A stretch of 64,000 bases of DNA from Marinobacter fonticola (GTDB taxonomy: Bacteria; Pseudomonadota; Gammaproteobacteria; Pseudomonadales; Oleiphilaceae), in the NCBI RefSeq assembly GCF_008122265.1, contig NZ_CP043042.1, positions 4,092,001 through 4,156,000 on the forward strand, in the 5' to 3' direction. Of this stretch, positions 25,299 to 35,161 are shown in pieces (position 1 is the stretch's first letter; each line of letters begins with the position of its first letter). A program made the translations under genes and the position numbers. The notes below the pieces were generated by a model. It ran no database searches. It saw nothing but the letters and a program-made list of their open reading frames with translations, and was not told the origin of the DNA.

Positions 25299-27686
25299 TC
25301 AATAACGCATATTGGTTCGACCAAAGCGCCTATCGTCACGTTCGTCGAAGCCATAGATCGCTTCGGAAACACGGCCGCTGGAGTCGCCGCTGCCACCCAG
25401 TCCTTTGAGCTGGATTTGGAACAGGATGCGATTCTCCAGCTCGCGGTCATCCGTCAGGTAGTTCTGGCTAACCAGTTGCAGGCTCCAGCAGCAGTCCGTG
25501 TATTCGATACCGGCGAGGGAACCTGCCGTGCGGTCAGCCTCGGAGTCGTAAAGCCAGCGACCGATCAGGCTGACGCGGTCTGTGACAGGGAAAACGGCGC
25601 CAATATCCATCTGTTCGAAATCGTCCCGGTCGTAGGTATGCCCCAGGGTCGCCAGATACCGGTAGTCTGGCGAGTGGAAAACCAATTGACTACGACCTTC
25701 CTCGGTTTGCTTGCTGCGAGGATCCCAAAGCCCCGATGTGCGGATATCCAGAGTCTCCAGCGGTCGAAAAACCGCCTCCCCCGCCAAAGGCGAGTCGCTG
25801 CGGTCGTCCGCACCCACGCCGTTCAGGCTGACCTGGCGCTCATCATAGTAGTATACTTGGCCGATACTCAGACGCGCCCGCTCGATACCGGTATTGAGAT
25901 CGTTGAAACGGGTGGTGACCGCCGCGGTCAGGCGATTATTGTCCGAAACCCGGTCGCCCCCGCTAAAGCGATTGGGGGAAAACAGCTGGTCGAAACTGAA
26001 GTCCTTCAGCGCGGTATCGAAGTCCGGAATGTCGCTCTGGTCCTCGTAGTCGGAATAGGCGTAGTAGAGCCGGGGTTCCAGGGTCTGATTGTAGGGAATG
26101 CCGAACATCGAGTCGCGGCGGTCGAAATAGAGCCCATTGTCCCATTCATAGATCGGCACCGTCCGGCTAAAGGTATCGTCCTCTCGAGCGGTATAATCCT
26201 CGAGCTGGTACTGCGTGTAGTCCAGTGTCACCGAAGGCCGCGAATACCCCCAAAGCGCGCGGAAATCCAGCGCCAATTCCGGTGCCGCCCGGAAGCGATG
26301 GCCGTTGGCCCGTGACAGCCCGGTCAGCGTGTCGTTGTCGCGATGAAAATACGTGTATTGGGTCGCCAACAGCGTCTCGACCACGCTCCACTGGTAATCG
26401 GCGCCGTAGATAATTTCCGGTAACTGGGAATAGGGTTTCTGGCTATCGGCGATAGTGTCGCTCAGCGTCTGGTAACCACTCAGGTACGCTTCGAAATATT
26501 GATGACGGCTGTCGTACCGTATCCCGCCCCGGCGCTGCAAATGAGTGACCTGATTGATTTCCAGCGTGCGGTTCAAGTCGCTGAGGTAGTCGTCGTCGGA
26601 CACGGTGGAGTAGTCGGCATACCCTGTCCAGTTGTAGCCGAAATTGAGCTGACTGGTGAAGTCCAGCCCCCAGCGCTCGCCGTCTTCGCCGGGAAATTCG
26701 TCGGCGTAGTGCCGATCGTCACGGATATAGCCCAACTGCAGCACGGACTCGCCATACTCGCTGAGATAACGGCCTTCCACCTCGTTGAACAGCCCCCGCC
26801 CGTGAATGTACTGGGGCGTCAATGTCACATCGTAGTGCGGCGCCAGGTTCAGGTAGTAAGGCGTGGATATAAACATGCCGCTACCGGTATTCGATGTGCC
26901 GAACGAGGGGTACAGAAAGCCGGTCTTGCGGCGGTCGTCGATAGGAAAGGTCGCGTAAGGCCAGTAGAAAACCGGTACGTCCTTGACCTCAAGCCTGACA
27001 TGAGTCGCTGTGCCGAAACCTTCCGCCCGGTCCAGCTCGATGTCGGAGGCGACAATGGCCCAGGCGTTGCTCTCGGGCGAGCAGGTGGTCAACCGGCCTT
27101 GTTCGATATTGACCAGGCTCTCCGTCGGCCGGGACAGGAAGCCTGCCTGTCCGCGCATCTCGGCCGCATGGATCAGGAAGGTGGCGGTATTCATCTCCAG
27201 TTCGCCGCTGTTGGCATCGTACTCAGCGGATTCGCCCGTCAGCAGAAAACCCTCGCCACGGGACACAATCGGTCCGCTCAACGCCATTTGCCCCGTTGCC
27301 TGATCATATTGCGCCCGGCTGCCCTGCGCACTGAAGGTACCCTGGCGCAGGTGGACATCGCCCTCAAGGGTAAGCTGCGAATCCACTTCGTAGCGGGCAT
27401 TCAGGCCGCTGGCCTCAATAGGCATGTGCGCATTGCCTGACGAATTACTGTCAAATAGCGGGGATTGCGCACTGCCCAGCTCAGGCTGTAGGTAGCCGCC
27501 TTCGCAATAAGCCGGCAGCTCCGCCTGCTGTTCCGGGGGAAGCTCCGACCGCGGACGCCAGTCGATTTCCGCGGCGCTCTGGGCGCCCACTTGAGGCGCA
27601 AAAAGGGTCGAGGCGAGCACGCCAACCCACCAGTGGCCACTGCTGCCAGTCCGGAGACTCGTTTTCGTTTGAGGTCGCAATGGCAC
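25299..27686 (-). CDS. lptD: LPS-assembly outer-membrane protein LptD
   Basis: This large protein (about 795 residues) inserts lipopolysaccharide into the outer leaflet with LptE. After a signal peptide (hydrophobic core LASTLFAPQVGAQS), a periplasmic jelly-roll region (residues about 80-200) leads to a long beta-barrel. Cysteines seen include one in YCEGGYL near the N-terminus, one in TTCSPESN and the adjacent CC pair in YTDCCWSLQ near the end, consistent with the LptD disulfide pattern. The start is uncertain: the frame is open to 27821, but GTG 27686 with GGGA upstream places the signal peptide correctly. Confidence 0.93.
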   Translation of the reverse strand: MPLRPQTKTSLRTGSSGHWWVGVLASTLFAPQVGAQSAAEIDWRPRSELPPEQQAELPAYCEGGYLQPELGSAQSPLFDSNSSGNAHMPIEASGLNARYEVDSQLTLEGDVHLRQGTFSAQGSRAQYDQATGQMALSGPIVSRGEGFLLTGESAEYDANSGELEMNTATFLIHAAEMRGQAGFLSRPTESLVNIEQGRLTTCSPESNAWAIVASDIELDRAEGFGTATHVRLEVKDVPVFYWPYATFPIDDRRKTGFLYPSFGTSNTGSGMFISTPYYLNLAPHYDVTLTPQYIHGRGLFNEVEGRYLSEYGESVLQLGYIRDDRHYADEFPGEDGERWGLDFTSQLNFGYNWTGYADYSTVSDDDYLSDLNRTLEINQVTHLQRRGGIRYDSRHQYFEAYLSGYQTLSDTIADSQKPYSQLPEIIYGADYQWSVVETLLATQYTYFHRDNDTLTGLSRANGHRFRAAPELALDFRALWGYSRPSVTLDYTQYQLEDYTAREDDTFSRTVPIYEWDNGLYFDRRDSMFGIPYNQTLEPRLYYAYSDYEDQSDIPDFDTALKDFSFDQLFSPNRFSGGDRVSDNNRLTAAVTTRFNDLNTGIERARLSIGQVYYYDERQVSLNGVGADDRSDSPLAGEAVFRPLETLDIRTSGLWDPRSKQTEEGRSQLVFHSPDYRYLATLGHTYDRDDFEQMDIGAVFPVTDRVSLIGRWLYDSEADRTAGSLAGIEYTDCCWSLQLVSQNYLTDDRELENRILFQIQLKGLGGSGDSSGRVSEAIYGFDERDDRRFGRTNMRY

Positions 27687-28085
27687 GAATGAAGGGTCCC
27701 GTTCCGTCTGTAAGGCCGCCGGTAGTTTACACGGCCCGGTCGGCCTTGTTAATGACGCGTCCTCATGGCCTTCGGCGCAACGCCTCAACCGGCCCCCGAG
27801 TGACTGTGCCAGCAGCGCCAAAACCTAGCTGCCAGCGCACTGACAGGGACCGGGCAGTGCCGCCCGCCGCCAATCATTACGACACCCTCATGTAGATTTT
27901 AGCTGCGGACCTTTTGCCGCCACACCGGCCTTCTGATATTTTCCGGTGAATTGGGTGTCACTTTGCAGATCGGCAGCTTGTCGATCTGCATCGTCTACTG
28001 GATTTGTCCCGATCAGGTTTAAAATAGGATCGATCGGCATCCGGACGCATCCCCTTTCCAGCCAGGTATATAACAGACAACATTC
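27687..28085. promoter_or_regulatory. divergent promoter region between lptD and amgK
   Basis: This gap of about 400 bases holds the promoters of two divergent operons. A hairpin-forming sequence GCAGATCG...CGATCTGC is present at about 27965-27990, without a T run. No gene of convincing composition was seen. The upstream part could include an extended lptD leader. Confidence 0.4.
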
Positions 28086-29093
28086 ATGGATAGTAGACTG
28101 TCAGCACTAACGGACTGGGTCGCCCAGCAGCCGGGATTTGAAAGCGCACAACCGGTCACCGTGTCAGGCGATGCCAGCTTTCGCCGCTATTTCCGGGTGG
28201 CCCGTGCCAACGATGGCCGCACCTTTATCGTGATGGATGCGCCCCCGGAGAAAGAAGACGTACGCCCCTTTATCGCCATTGCCCGCCACTGGCACGAACA
28301 GGGTGTGCAGGTCCCCGCTATCCATGCCGAAAATCTCGACCAGGGTTTTCTTCTGCTGGACGACTTTGGCGATGCACTCCTGTTGGGACAGCTCAACCCG
28401 GATAACGTCGACCACTACTACGGTAAAGCCCTGGCAGCACTGGTCGGCATTCAACAGACCGGCGAACCGGAAGACTATACGCTCCCCCTTTACGACACCG
28501 CACTGCTCGAACGGGAGATGGCACTGTTTCGCGACTGGCTGATCGAAAAACATCTGGGGCTGACCCTGAGCGACCAGGAGCATTGCCTGCTCGATACGAC
28601 TTTTGCCCTGCTCAAGGAAGCGGCCTTGGCCCAGCCCCGTGTCCCGGTCCATCGTGATTATCACTCGCGCAATTTGCTGGTGGTGGACGACGACTTGGGC
28701 GTCATCGACTTCCAGGACGCGGTACGCGGCCCGGTGACCTATGACCTGGTCTCGTTAATCAAGGATTGCTATATCCGCTGGCCCGAAGACCAACTCAGCC
28801 GCTGGATCGAAGACTTCCGCCAGCTGACGTTGCAAGCCGGCACCCATCGCGCCGATGCGGATACGTTTCGCCAATGGGTGGAATTGATGGGGATGCAGCG
28901 CCACCTCAAGGCGTCCGGCATTTTCGCGCGCCTGGCCATCCGCGACGGTAAACCGCGCTATCTGGACGACATCCCGCGTACGGTGGGCTACTTGACCGAA
29001 GCCAGTGCCCGCCAGCCGGCGTTGCGGCACTTCAACGAGTGGCTCGAGTCCCGTGTCATCCCGGCCCTGAACCAGAAGGCATCCGGTACGTGA
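28086..29093 (+). CDS. amgK: anomeric N-acetylmuramate/N-acetylglucosamine kinase AmgK
   Basis: This 335-residue aminoglycoside-phosphotransferase-fold kinase has the catalytic loop HRDYHSRNLLV near residue 195 and the metal motif VIDFQDA near residue 210. In Pseudomonas the homologue next to lptD phosphorylates the anomeric position of MurNAc in a peptidoglycan recycling route that bypasses de novo MurNAc synthesis. The stop overlaps the murU start, and the pairing with a nucleotidyltransferase is the strongest evidence for this role. Confidence 0.88.
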   Translation: MDSRLSALTDWVAQQPGFESAQPVTVSGDASFRRYFRVARANDGRTFIVMDAPPEKEDVRPFIAIARHWHEQGVQVPAIHAENLDQGFLLLDDFGDALLLGQLNPDNVDHYYGKALAALVGIQQTGEPEDYTLPLYDTALLEREMALFRDWLIEKHLGLTLSDQEHCLLDTTFALLKEAALAQPRVPVHRDYHSRNLLVVDDDLGVIDFQDAVRGPVTYDLVSLIKDCYIRWPEDQLSRWIEDFRQLTLQAGTHRADADTFRQWVELMGMQRHLKASGIFARLAIRDGKPRYLDDIPRTVGYLTEASARQPALRHFNEWLESRVIPALNQKASGT

Positions 29094-29839
29094 AAGCCAT
29101 GATTCTCGCCGCCGGCAAGGGCGAGCGCATGCGCCCGCTCACTCTGGACACGCCCAAACCGCTACTGCAAGTCGGCGGCAAGCCGCTGATCGTGCATCAG
29201 ATCGAAAAGCTGGCGCGGGCCGGCTTCCGCGAACTGGTCATCAACCCGTCCTGGCTGGGCGATAAATTACAGGCGGCGCTGGGCGACGGTCAGCGCTACG
29301 GCGTCAGCATCAGCTATTCGCCAGAACCCGAAGCTCTGGAAACCGCCGGCGGCATCCGTCAGGCATTGCCCAAACTGATCGGCGAGAATGACTGGTTCCT
29401 GGTGGTCAACGGCGATATCTGGACCGATTTCGACGTTGCCCGGCTCACACCCCATGCTCATGACCAAGCTGTATTGGTGCTGACAGACAATCCGCCCCAG
29501 CATCCCGAGGGCGATTTTCACCTGTCCGACAACGAACGGGTCAGGACCGAGGGCGATCCACGCCTCACCTTCACCGGCATTAGCCTACTGCATCGCAGTC
29601 TGTTCGAAGGGTTGCAGCCAGGGTATCGTAAGCTGGCTCCGATCCTGCGCGATGCCATGCAGCGGGATACGGTGGCCGGGGTGTATCATGACGGCGACTG
29701 GCAGGATATCGGCACACCGGAACGCCTGGCGCGACTGGACCAGCAACTCCGGCAGGCCGCCGGCACCCGCCACCGGGGAAACGCTAGCGACGACGACAAA
29801 GAACGCGGCGATCACAAAGAAAAAGGAGCGCAGCAATGA
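29090..29839 (+). CDS. murU: N-acetylmuramate alpha-1-phosphate uridylyltransferase MurU
   Basis: This 249-residue nucleotidyltransferase has the signature MILAAGKGERMRPLT, then DTPKPLLQVGGKPLI, and the metal-site aspartate in VVNGDIWTD near residue 105. It converts the AmgK product to UDP-MurNAc. GTG 29090 overlaps the amgK stop (GTGA) and has an AAGG site upstream. The C-terminal tail is charged and longer than needed. It overlaps the following djlA-like gene by 4 bases. Confidence 0.88.
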   Translation: MKAMILAAGKGERMRPLTLDTPKPLLQVGGKPLIVHQIEKLARAGFRELVINPSWLGDKLQAALGDGQRYGVSISYSPEPEALETAGGIRQALPKLIGENDWFLVVNGDIWTDFDVARLTPHAHDQAVLVLTDNPPQHPEGDFHLSDNERVRTEGDPRLTFTGISLLHRSLFEGLQPGYRKLAPILRDAMQRDTVAGVYHDGDWQDIGTPERLARLDQQLRQAAGTRHRGNASDDDKERGDHKEKGAQQ

Positions 29840-30597
29840 GTTCATCCGCCGCATCGACGTCTATGCCGGCGCGACTGGAGAACGTCTTCTATGAACTGCT
29901 GGGCGAACTGAATGCCTGCGGCCACCAGGCGTCAACCTTACTGGAGCGCACCCGTTTGCCAGGCTGGAGCCGCCGCAGCCTGTTCTATCTCCTGGGCTAT
30001 GTCGCCCGTGCCGATGGGCGGGTCACGGAAACGGACATCCGCTTTGCCGAGAGCCTGATGAAATCATTGCGCCTGTCATCCCGGCAGCGGCGCAGTGCCA
30101 TCGAGCATTTCCGCGAGGGCAAACAGTCCGAATCCATCGCCCGCCGCCGCGGCCTACGCCTGCGCATGACCCGCTGGATCATACCCCGGCCGTCGATTCA
30201 GGTTGTGCTGTGCTTATGTCACGCGGCGCAGTTACATGGGGTGCCCAGCCAGGCCCGCCGTTACCGCTGCGAAGATGCCATCGACCGCACCGGCTTGCCC
30301 GTGGACCTGATGGATATTGTGCTCGACAGCTACGCGCAAAAGGTCTGGATCACCCAGCCGGAGCTCAAGGCTGCGCCCACATCCTACGAAGAGGCCTGCA
30401 AGCTACTGGGTGCGAGCCGCAACGATTCCTTCGAAGAGCTCAAGCGCGCTTACCGCCGGCGCGTCTCCGAGTCTCACCCGGACAAACTGGGCAGTGGGCT
30501 TTCAGATAAGGAATATGCCCTGGCCAAAGAGCGCATGCATCGCTATCAACTGGCCTGGGAGCTGATCAAACGTCGCGAAAAGGTGCGCTCGACCTAG
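29836..30597 (+). CDS. djlA: DjlA-like co-chaperone (TerB-like region plus J domain)
   Basis: This 253-residue protein has a TerB-like helical region (about residues 45-110, LFYLLGYVARADGRVTETD) and a C-terminal J domain (about residues 180-250) with HPD in SESHPDKLGSG. Unlike E. coli DjlA it has no clear N-terminal transmembrane segment. ATG 29836 has an AAAAAGGAG site and overlaps murU. It probably stimulates DnaK; the link with cell-wall recycling genes is positional only. Confidence 0.82.
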   Translation: MSSSAASTSMPARLENVFYELLGELNACGHQASTLLERTRLPGWSRRSLFYLLGYVARADGRVTETDIRFAESLMKSLRLSSRQRRSAIEHFREGKQSESIARRRGLRLRMTRWIIPRPSIQVVLCLCHAAQLHGVPSQARRYRCEDAIDRTGLPVDLMDIVLDSYAQKVWITQPELKAAPTSYEEACKLLGASRNDSFEELKRAYRRRVSESHPDKLGSGLSDKEYALAKERMHRYQLAWELIKRREKVRST

Positions 30598-30664
30598 TGC
30601 ACTAGCGTACCGTCAAGCAGCGAACTACTCGAGCAAAGCGCCTCTTTTGAGGACTCAGCGGCGA

Positions 30665-31705
30665 CTACGGGGATACGAAGCGGCGCTGTAGCCAAGCGCT
30701 GATCCGGCTGGCCACCTGTCGCGCATCTTGCGCCGTTGGCCGAGCCTGCATGGCAATCTGCTGTTGCGCGTAACCCCGGAAGCCGGAACGACGCACCGCT
30801 GACCGATGCTCGTTTGCGGCCCGGTCCGGGGTACGGCTGGAGCGCAGGTCGAGCACCTGAAGCTCAGCCGCCTGTGCCCCGGCGAGCGCGTCCAGGTCCG
30901 CTGCTTCGACGGTCGGCGCCACCCAAATCAGTGCCTGGGGCTCGTTCGCACCCGCGCCACTGCCGTTCAGCGACGAGCTAGCCACCGGCGCAGCCCCGTG
31001 ACCGATACCTGCCAGCGCCACCCGCTGATAACCCTGCGCCCGCAAGTGAGCTATTGCCGCACCGATTTGAGCATCGAGCTTGTCGCGGTAATCCTGGCGC
31101 AGTTGGTCCAGATCGGCCTTGTCGATAACATCGATGACCGACCCGGCATCCCCCGCCGTTTCAGCCGAGCCGGTCGCGTTACCCTCTCCCTGCTCAGGCG
31201 ATTGAACGGCCTCGCCGGCGTCCTTGGGCGCCGCCGGTGGCTGATTTCTCGCTCTGACCAGCGGATAGGGCGGTGGCTCCAGTCCCAGTGTCATCGCTGC
31301 CCAGCCGGCTGAAGCGAGCGGGCGACGCAACGCACCGGCAAGCGCGGCATCGGCCGTTTGCCCCTCGTCGGCAAGTATCAGTATCGCGCCTTTGGCCGGC
31401 GACTCTATCTCTCGCTCCAGCAATCCGAGCACACGATCATCGCCACCAACATCAAGCCAGACCGCCTGTCCCGGAAACTGTGCCGCCAGAGATTCACTGT
31501 GCAGCTGCGTGGAAATAAACGGGCGTGACGGAGACGCCGTCGCGGGCGCCTCTTTAGCCACATCGCCCGCGTTGCCTTCAGTCTCGGCCTGTTCGGTCGT
31601 TTGCGCCGCCACACTGGCAGTACCCAGCGCTCCCAAAACAATCGACAACAGGCGCCAACGCCTCTTGATCTGCTGCACAACCAACCCTCTTACATTACCT
31701 ATCAA
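30665..31705 (-). CDS. DUF3530 family exported protein
   Basis: This 346-residue protein has an N-terminal hydrophobic export segment (LSIVLGALGTASVAAQ), an Ala/Glu-rich linker and an alpha/beta hydrolase-like part with a GIGHGAAP segment at the position of a nucleophile elbow (His where Ser is usual), so hydrolase activity is doubtful. DUF3530 proteins lie next to rpe in related genomes. Divergent from rpe, with about 90 bases between the starts. Function unknown. Confidence 0.75.
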   Translation of the reverse strand: MIGNVRGLVVQQIKRRWRLLSIVLGALGTASVAAQTTEQAETEGNAGDVAKEAPATASPSRPFISTQLHSESLAAQFPGQAVWLDVGGDDRVLGLLEREIESPAKGAILILADEGQTADAALAGALRRPLASAGWAAMTLGLEPPPYPLVRARNQPPAAPKDAGEAVQSPEQGEGNATGSAETAGDAGSVIDVIDKADLDQLRQDYRDKLDAQIGAAIAHLRAQGYQRVALAGIGHGAAPVASSSLNGSGAGANEPQALIWVAPTVEAADLDALAGAQAAELQVLDLRSSRTPDRAANEHRSAVRRSGFRGYAQQQIAMQARPTAQDARQVASRISAWLQRRFVSP

Positions 31706-31794
31706 ACTGTTAGACTACTGCTCGACCAGCCCCCGCGTCCAAGCAGCAAACCCGTTCGGGGATACGCCAGACTATGCCATGAGAGAGATTCGAC

Positions 31795-32472
31795 ATGCTT
31801 CCCGATCTTATCGCCCCCTCGATCCTGTCCGCCGATTTTGCCCGACTGGGCGAGGAAGTCGATAACGTCCTGGCCGCCGGTGCCGATGTCGTTCATTTCG
31901 ACGTTATGGACAACCACTACGTCCCCAACCTGACCATTGGCCCGATGGTATGCGAAGCCCTGCGCAAGCACGGCGTTACCGCGCCCATCGACGTTCATCT
32001 GATGGTCACACCGGTGGACGACCTGATCCGCATGTTTATCGACGCCGGCGCCACCTACATTACGTTTCACCCGGAAGCCTCCGCGCACGTCGACCGTTCC
32101 TTGCAACTGATCAAGAACGGTGGCTGCCAGGCCGGCCTGGTGTTCAACCCGGCTACGCCCCTGCATCACCTGGATTACGTGATGGACCGGATCGACATGA
32201 TCCTGCTGATGTCGGTCAACCCCGGCTTCGGCGGCCAGTCATTCATTCCCGGCACCCTAGACAAGCTACGTGAAGCCCGACAGCGCATCGACGCCAGCAA
32301 GCGCGACATCCGCCTGGAGATCGATGGTGGCGTGAAAGTCGACAACATCCGCGAAATTGCCGCCGCGGGCGCCGATACCTTCGTGGCCGGGTCGGCTATC
32401 TTCAACACCGAAAACTACACCGCCACCATTGCCGCCATGCGCGAGCAGTTGGCCTTGGGCCGCTCCGTATGA
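31795..32472 (+). CDS. rpe: ribulose-phosphate 3-epimerase
   Basis: This 225-residue TIM-barrel enzyme interconverts ribulose 5-phosphate and xylulose 5-phosphate. It starts [17 protein letters not shown], has metal ligands in [14 protein letters not shown] and DVHLMV, and the phosphate loop [10 protein letters not shown] and [10 protein letters not shown]. Its stop overlaps the start of gph (ATGA). Confidence 0.97.
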   Translation: MLPDLIAPSILSADFARLGEEVDNVLAAGADVVHFDVMDNHYVPNLTIGPMVCEALRKHGVTAPIDVHLMVTPVDDLIRMFIDAGATYITFHPEASAHVDRSLQLIKNGGCQAGLVFNPATPLHHLDYVMDRIDMILLMSVNPGFGGQSFIPGTLDKLREARQRIDASKRDIRLEIDGGVKVDNIREIAAAGADTFVAGSAIFNTENYTATIAAMREQLALGRSV

Positions 32473-33152
32473 GACACCTTTTCAACGGCCAATGGCCCGA
32501 CACCGCCCTGTTCGACCTGGATGGCACGCTGGTCGATAGCGCGCCGGACCTGGCGACCGCTATCGATGCCATGCTGGAAGCGACCGGCCGGCAGCCGGTT
32601 GGCGCTGACAGAGTACGCGGATGGGTGGGCAATGGCGCCCAGGTTCTGGTTAAACGGGCCCTGGCCGGGCAGTTCGATTACCAAACCGGCACACCGTTCA
32701 GCGACGACGATTTCCAGCATGCCCTCACGCTGTTCTTCGACACCTATAGCGACATGAACGGCCGACTGAGCTCGGTTTACGCTGGCGTTGAGCCCTTTCT
32801 TAAAGCCTTGGTGGCGGAAAATGTCAGGCTTGGCGTGGTGACCAATAAGCCCACCGCATTCACCGGACCGCTGTTGGAAAAGATGGACCTTCACCATTGG
32901 TTTAAAGTATCGGTCTGCGGCGATACCCTGCCGGTCAAGAAACCCGACCCGGAACAGATCTACCACGCCGTGGAAGCATTAGGCGGCGATATGGCTCGAA
33001 CGCTGATGGTAGGCGACTCGATCAACGACATTCAGGCGGCCCAGCGAGCCGGCGTACCGGTGGTCGCAGTCCGTTATGGCTACAACTATGGCGGCAATAT
33101 CGACGACGCCGGCGCGGATATTGTGGTTGATTCGCTCGTGGAGCTTTTGTAA
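32469..33152 (+). CDS. gph: phosphoglycolate phosphatase
   Basis: This 227-residue HAD hydrolase has nucleophile motif [10 protein letters not shown] near residue 17, motif II TNKPT near residue 122, the lysine of motif III in LPVKKPDPE and motif [12 protein letters not shown] near residue 180. It removes phosphate from 2-phosphoglycolate. It precedes trpE as in Pseudomonas. The conserved rpe-gph-trpE order supports the assignment over other HAD family members. Confidence 0.93.
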   Translation: MRHLFNGQWPDTALFDLDGTLVDSAPDLATAIDAMLEATGRQPVGADRVRGWVGNGAQVLVKRALAGQFDYQTGTPFSDDDFQHALTLFFDTYSDMNGRLSSVYAGVEPFLKALVAENVRLGVVTNKPTAFTGPLLEKMDLHHWFKVSVCGDTLPVKKPDPEQIYHAVEALGGDMARTLMVGDSINDIQAAQRAGVPVVAVRYGYNYGGNIDDAGADIVVDSLVELL

Positions 33153-33194
33153 CCTCATCCAGATCTTTGAACAATCCTTTCTCGGAGTATCCTC

Positions 33195-33278
33195 GTGCGG
33201 GGACTGAAACTGACTGCAAATGCGCGTAGCGTGCTGACCTCACGCGCAACCCGATGGTGGCGATGGCGCACCGGCTGA
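33195..33278 (+). CDS. trpL: trp leader peptide
   Basis: This 27-codon ORF starts with GTG, 7 bases after GGAG, and ends 115 bases before trpE. It contains TRWWRWRTG, three Trp codons within four, directly before the stop. Downstream, GGCGAGTGC and GCACTTGCC can form a 9-bp hairpin (33284-33315 region), while GCACT can instead pair with AGTGC about 25 bases later, giving mutually exclusive folds. No T run is seen after them, so termination may be Rho dependent or the control may be translational. Confidence 0.7.
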   Translation: MRGLKLTANARSVLTSRATRWWRWRTG

Positions 33279-33393
33279 TTGTCAGCCCGGCGAGTGCGTC
33301 CCGTTCTGCACTTGCCTGAAACCGGCCCTGCAGTGCCCGTTCCTACGGAGAGCTGTGGAGGCTTGAGCAGATCAGATTTCAGGAAGCCGATTC

Positions 33394-34881
33394 ATGACAC
33401 CCGAACAGTTCGCCGACCTAACCGAGGCCGGCTATAACCGCATCCCTGTCCAACGCGAAGTCCTGGCCGATCTGGACACGCCGCTGAGCACCTACCTCAA
33501 GCTGGCCAACGGTCCCTATACCTACCTGTTTGAATCCGTCACCGGCGGCGAAAAATGGGGCCGCTACTCGATCATCGGCCTGCCCTGCCGCGAAATCCTG
33601 CGGGTGCAGGGCGACCAGATCACCATCACCCGCGATGGCGACGTGATCGAGACCCATACCAGCAGCGATCCGTTGGCCTTCGTTGAAGACTATCAGGCAC
33701 GGTTCAACTCACCGGACCTGCCGGGACTGCCGCTCTTCAACGGCGGCCTGGTCGGCTACTTCGGCTACGACACCGTACGCTTTATCGAGAAGCGCCTGGC
33801 CAACACCTGCCCGCCGGACAAGCTGGGCACACCGGATATCCTGTTGATGGTGTCCGACGAGGTGGTGGTCTTCGACAACCTGCGCGGCAAACTACACCTG
33901 ATCGTGCACGTAAACCCCTCCGACACCGACGGGCTGGCCGATGCGGAACGTCGTTTGAATGCGTTGGAAGATCGGCTCCATCGTCAGACCGCCGATGCGC
34001 CGGTGACCCCGGAAGCGCTACGCGGCACCCAGGTGGACGAGACCGATTTCGTCTCCGGCTTTACCGAAGAGCGCTTCAAGGAGGCTGTCGGCACCATCAA
34101 GAACTACGTGCTCGACGGCGACGTCATGCAGACGGTGATTTCCCAGCGCATGTCGATTCCCTTCGCTGCACCGCCGCTAAACCTTTATCGCTCGCTGCGG
34201 GTGCTTAACCCGTCGCCCTACATGTATTTCCTCGACCTCGACGATTTCCATATCGTTGGCTCTTCGCCGGAAATCCTGGCGCGGGTCGAAGACGAGCAGG
34301 TCACCGTGAGGCCCATCGCCGGCACCCGCAAACGCGGAGCCACCGAAGCCGAGGACCGCGCGCTCGAAGCCGAGCTGGTGGCCGACCCGAAAGAGATCGC
34401 CGAGCACTTAATGCTGATCGACCTGGGCCGCAACGACGCCGGCCGGGTCTCGGAAACCGGCACCGTGCGCCTGACCGAGAAAATGGCGGTGGAACGCTAT
34501 TCCCACGTCATGCATATCGTCTCCAACGTCACCGGCCGACTGTTGCCGGACACCTCCTGCATTGACGTGCTGCGTGCCACTCTGCCCGCGGGCACCCTGA
34601 GCGGCGCACCCAAAATCCGCGCCATGGAGATTATCGACGAACTGGAGCCGGTCAAACGCGGCGTCTACGGCGGTGCTGTCGGTTACTTATCGTGGAACGG
34701 TAATATGGATACGGCCATTGCCATCCGCACCGCGGTGATCAAGGACGAAACCCTACATATCCAGGCCGGCGCTGGCATCGTCGCCGATTCGGTGCCCCGT
34801 CTCGAATGGAAAGAGACGATGAACAAGGGCCGCGCCATTTTCCGCGCGGTCGCCATGGCACTGAACGCGTTCGACCGCTAA
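33394..34881 (+). CDS. trpE: anthranilate synthase component I
   Basis: This 495-residue enzyme converts chorismate to anthranilate with ammonia from TrpG. The N-terminal Trp-binding region includes [11 protein letters not shown], the family site for feedback inhibition. The C-terminal chorismate-binding domain has [30 protein letters not shown] and [15 protein letters not shown]. It starts with ATG after AGGA and follows the trp leader. A 266-bp insertion element separates it from trpG. Confidence 0.97.
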   Translation: MTPEQFADLTEAGYNRIPVQREVLADLDTPLSTYLKLANGPYTYLFESVTGGEKWGRYSIIGLPCREILRVQGDQITITRDGDVIETHTSSDPLAFVEDYQARFNSPDLPGLPLFNGGLVGYFGYDTVRFIEKRLANTCPPDKLGTPDILLMVSDEVVVFDNLRGKLHLIVHVNPSDTDGLADAERRLNALEDRLHRQTADAPVTPEALRGTQVDETDFVSGFTEERFKEAVGTIKNYVLDGDVMQTVISQRMSIPFAAPPLNLYRSLRVLNPSPYMYFLDLDDFHIVGSSPEILARVEDEQVTVRPIAGTRKRGATEAEDRALEAELVADPKEIAEHLMLIDLGRNDAGRVSETGTVRLTEKMAVERYSHVMHIVSNVTGRLLPDTSCIDVLRATLPAGTLSGAPKIRAMEIIDELEPVKRGVYGGAVGYLSWNGNMDTAIAIRTAVIKDETLHIQAGAGIVADSVPRLEWKETMNKGRAIFRAVAMALNAFDR

Positions 34882-34893
34882 GCGAGGAACTAT

Positions 34894-35159
34894 GGAACCT
34901 CTGATTGAATCTATTGGCGATTCTGCAAGCCTTGAGGGCCTTTCTGGCAAGGCGCGAATCGCCGGGAATGGTGGTTCCATTGCCAAGATTCGCAACGCAG
35001 TCCAGAAAGGTCCTCAAGGCTTGCCCGAAGGGGCTCGCCCTGAAAGCCGGACTCCGCGTTGCGGCTTCTTGAAAGACAACCAGCCTTCCTGCACAGCCGC
35101 GCCTTGATTCCGGCTTTCAGGGCGAGCCAGAATCGCCAATAGATTCAATCAGAGGTTCC
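34894..35159 (+). mobile_element. 266-bp MITE-like element with 32-bp perfect inverted ends, inserted at trpG start
   Basis: The ends 34894-34925 (GGAACCTCTGATTGAATC...) and 35128-35159 are perfect inverted copies over 32 bases. Both sides are flanked by CTAT (34890-34893 and 35160-35163), a probable 4-bp target duplication (CTATG if counted as 5). Inside are more pairs: GGCCTTTCTGG... with a nearly complementary CCAGAAAGG at about 34938-35010, and GCCCTGAAAGCCGG at 35037-35050 with CCGGCTTTCAGGGC at 35110-35123. No transposase is encoded. The inner part of the element can fold into stacked hairpins. Its right end supplies AGAGG, the likely trpG ribosome site. Confidence 0.85.
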
Positions 35160-35161
35160 CT

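Noticed and set aside
24107..25408. 433-residue open frame opposite surA
   Set aside because: Antisense shadow of a high-GC gene; composition and lack of motifs argue against a real protein.
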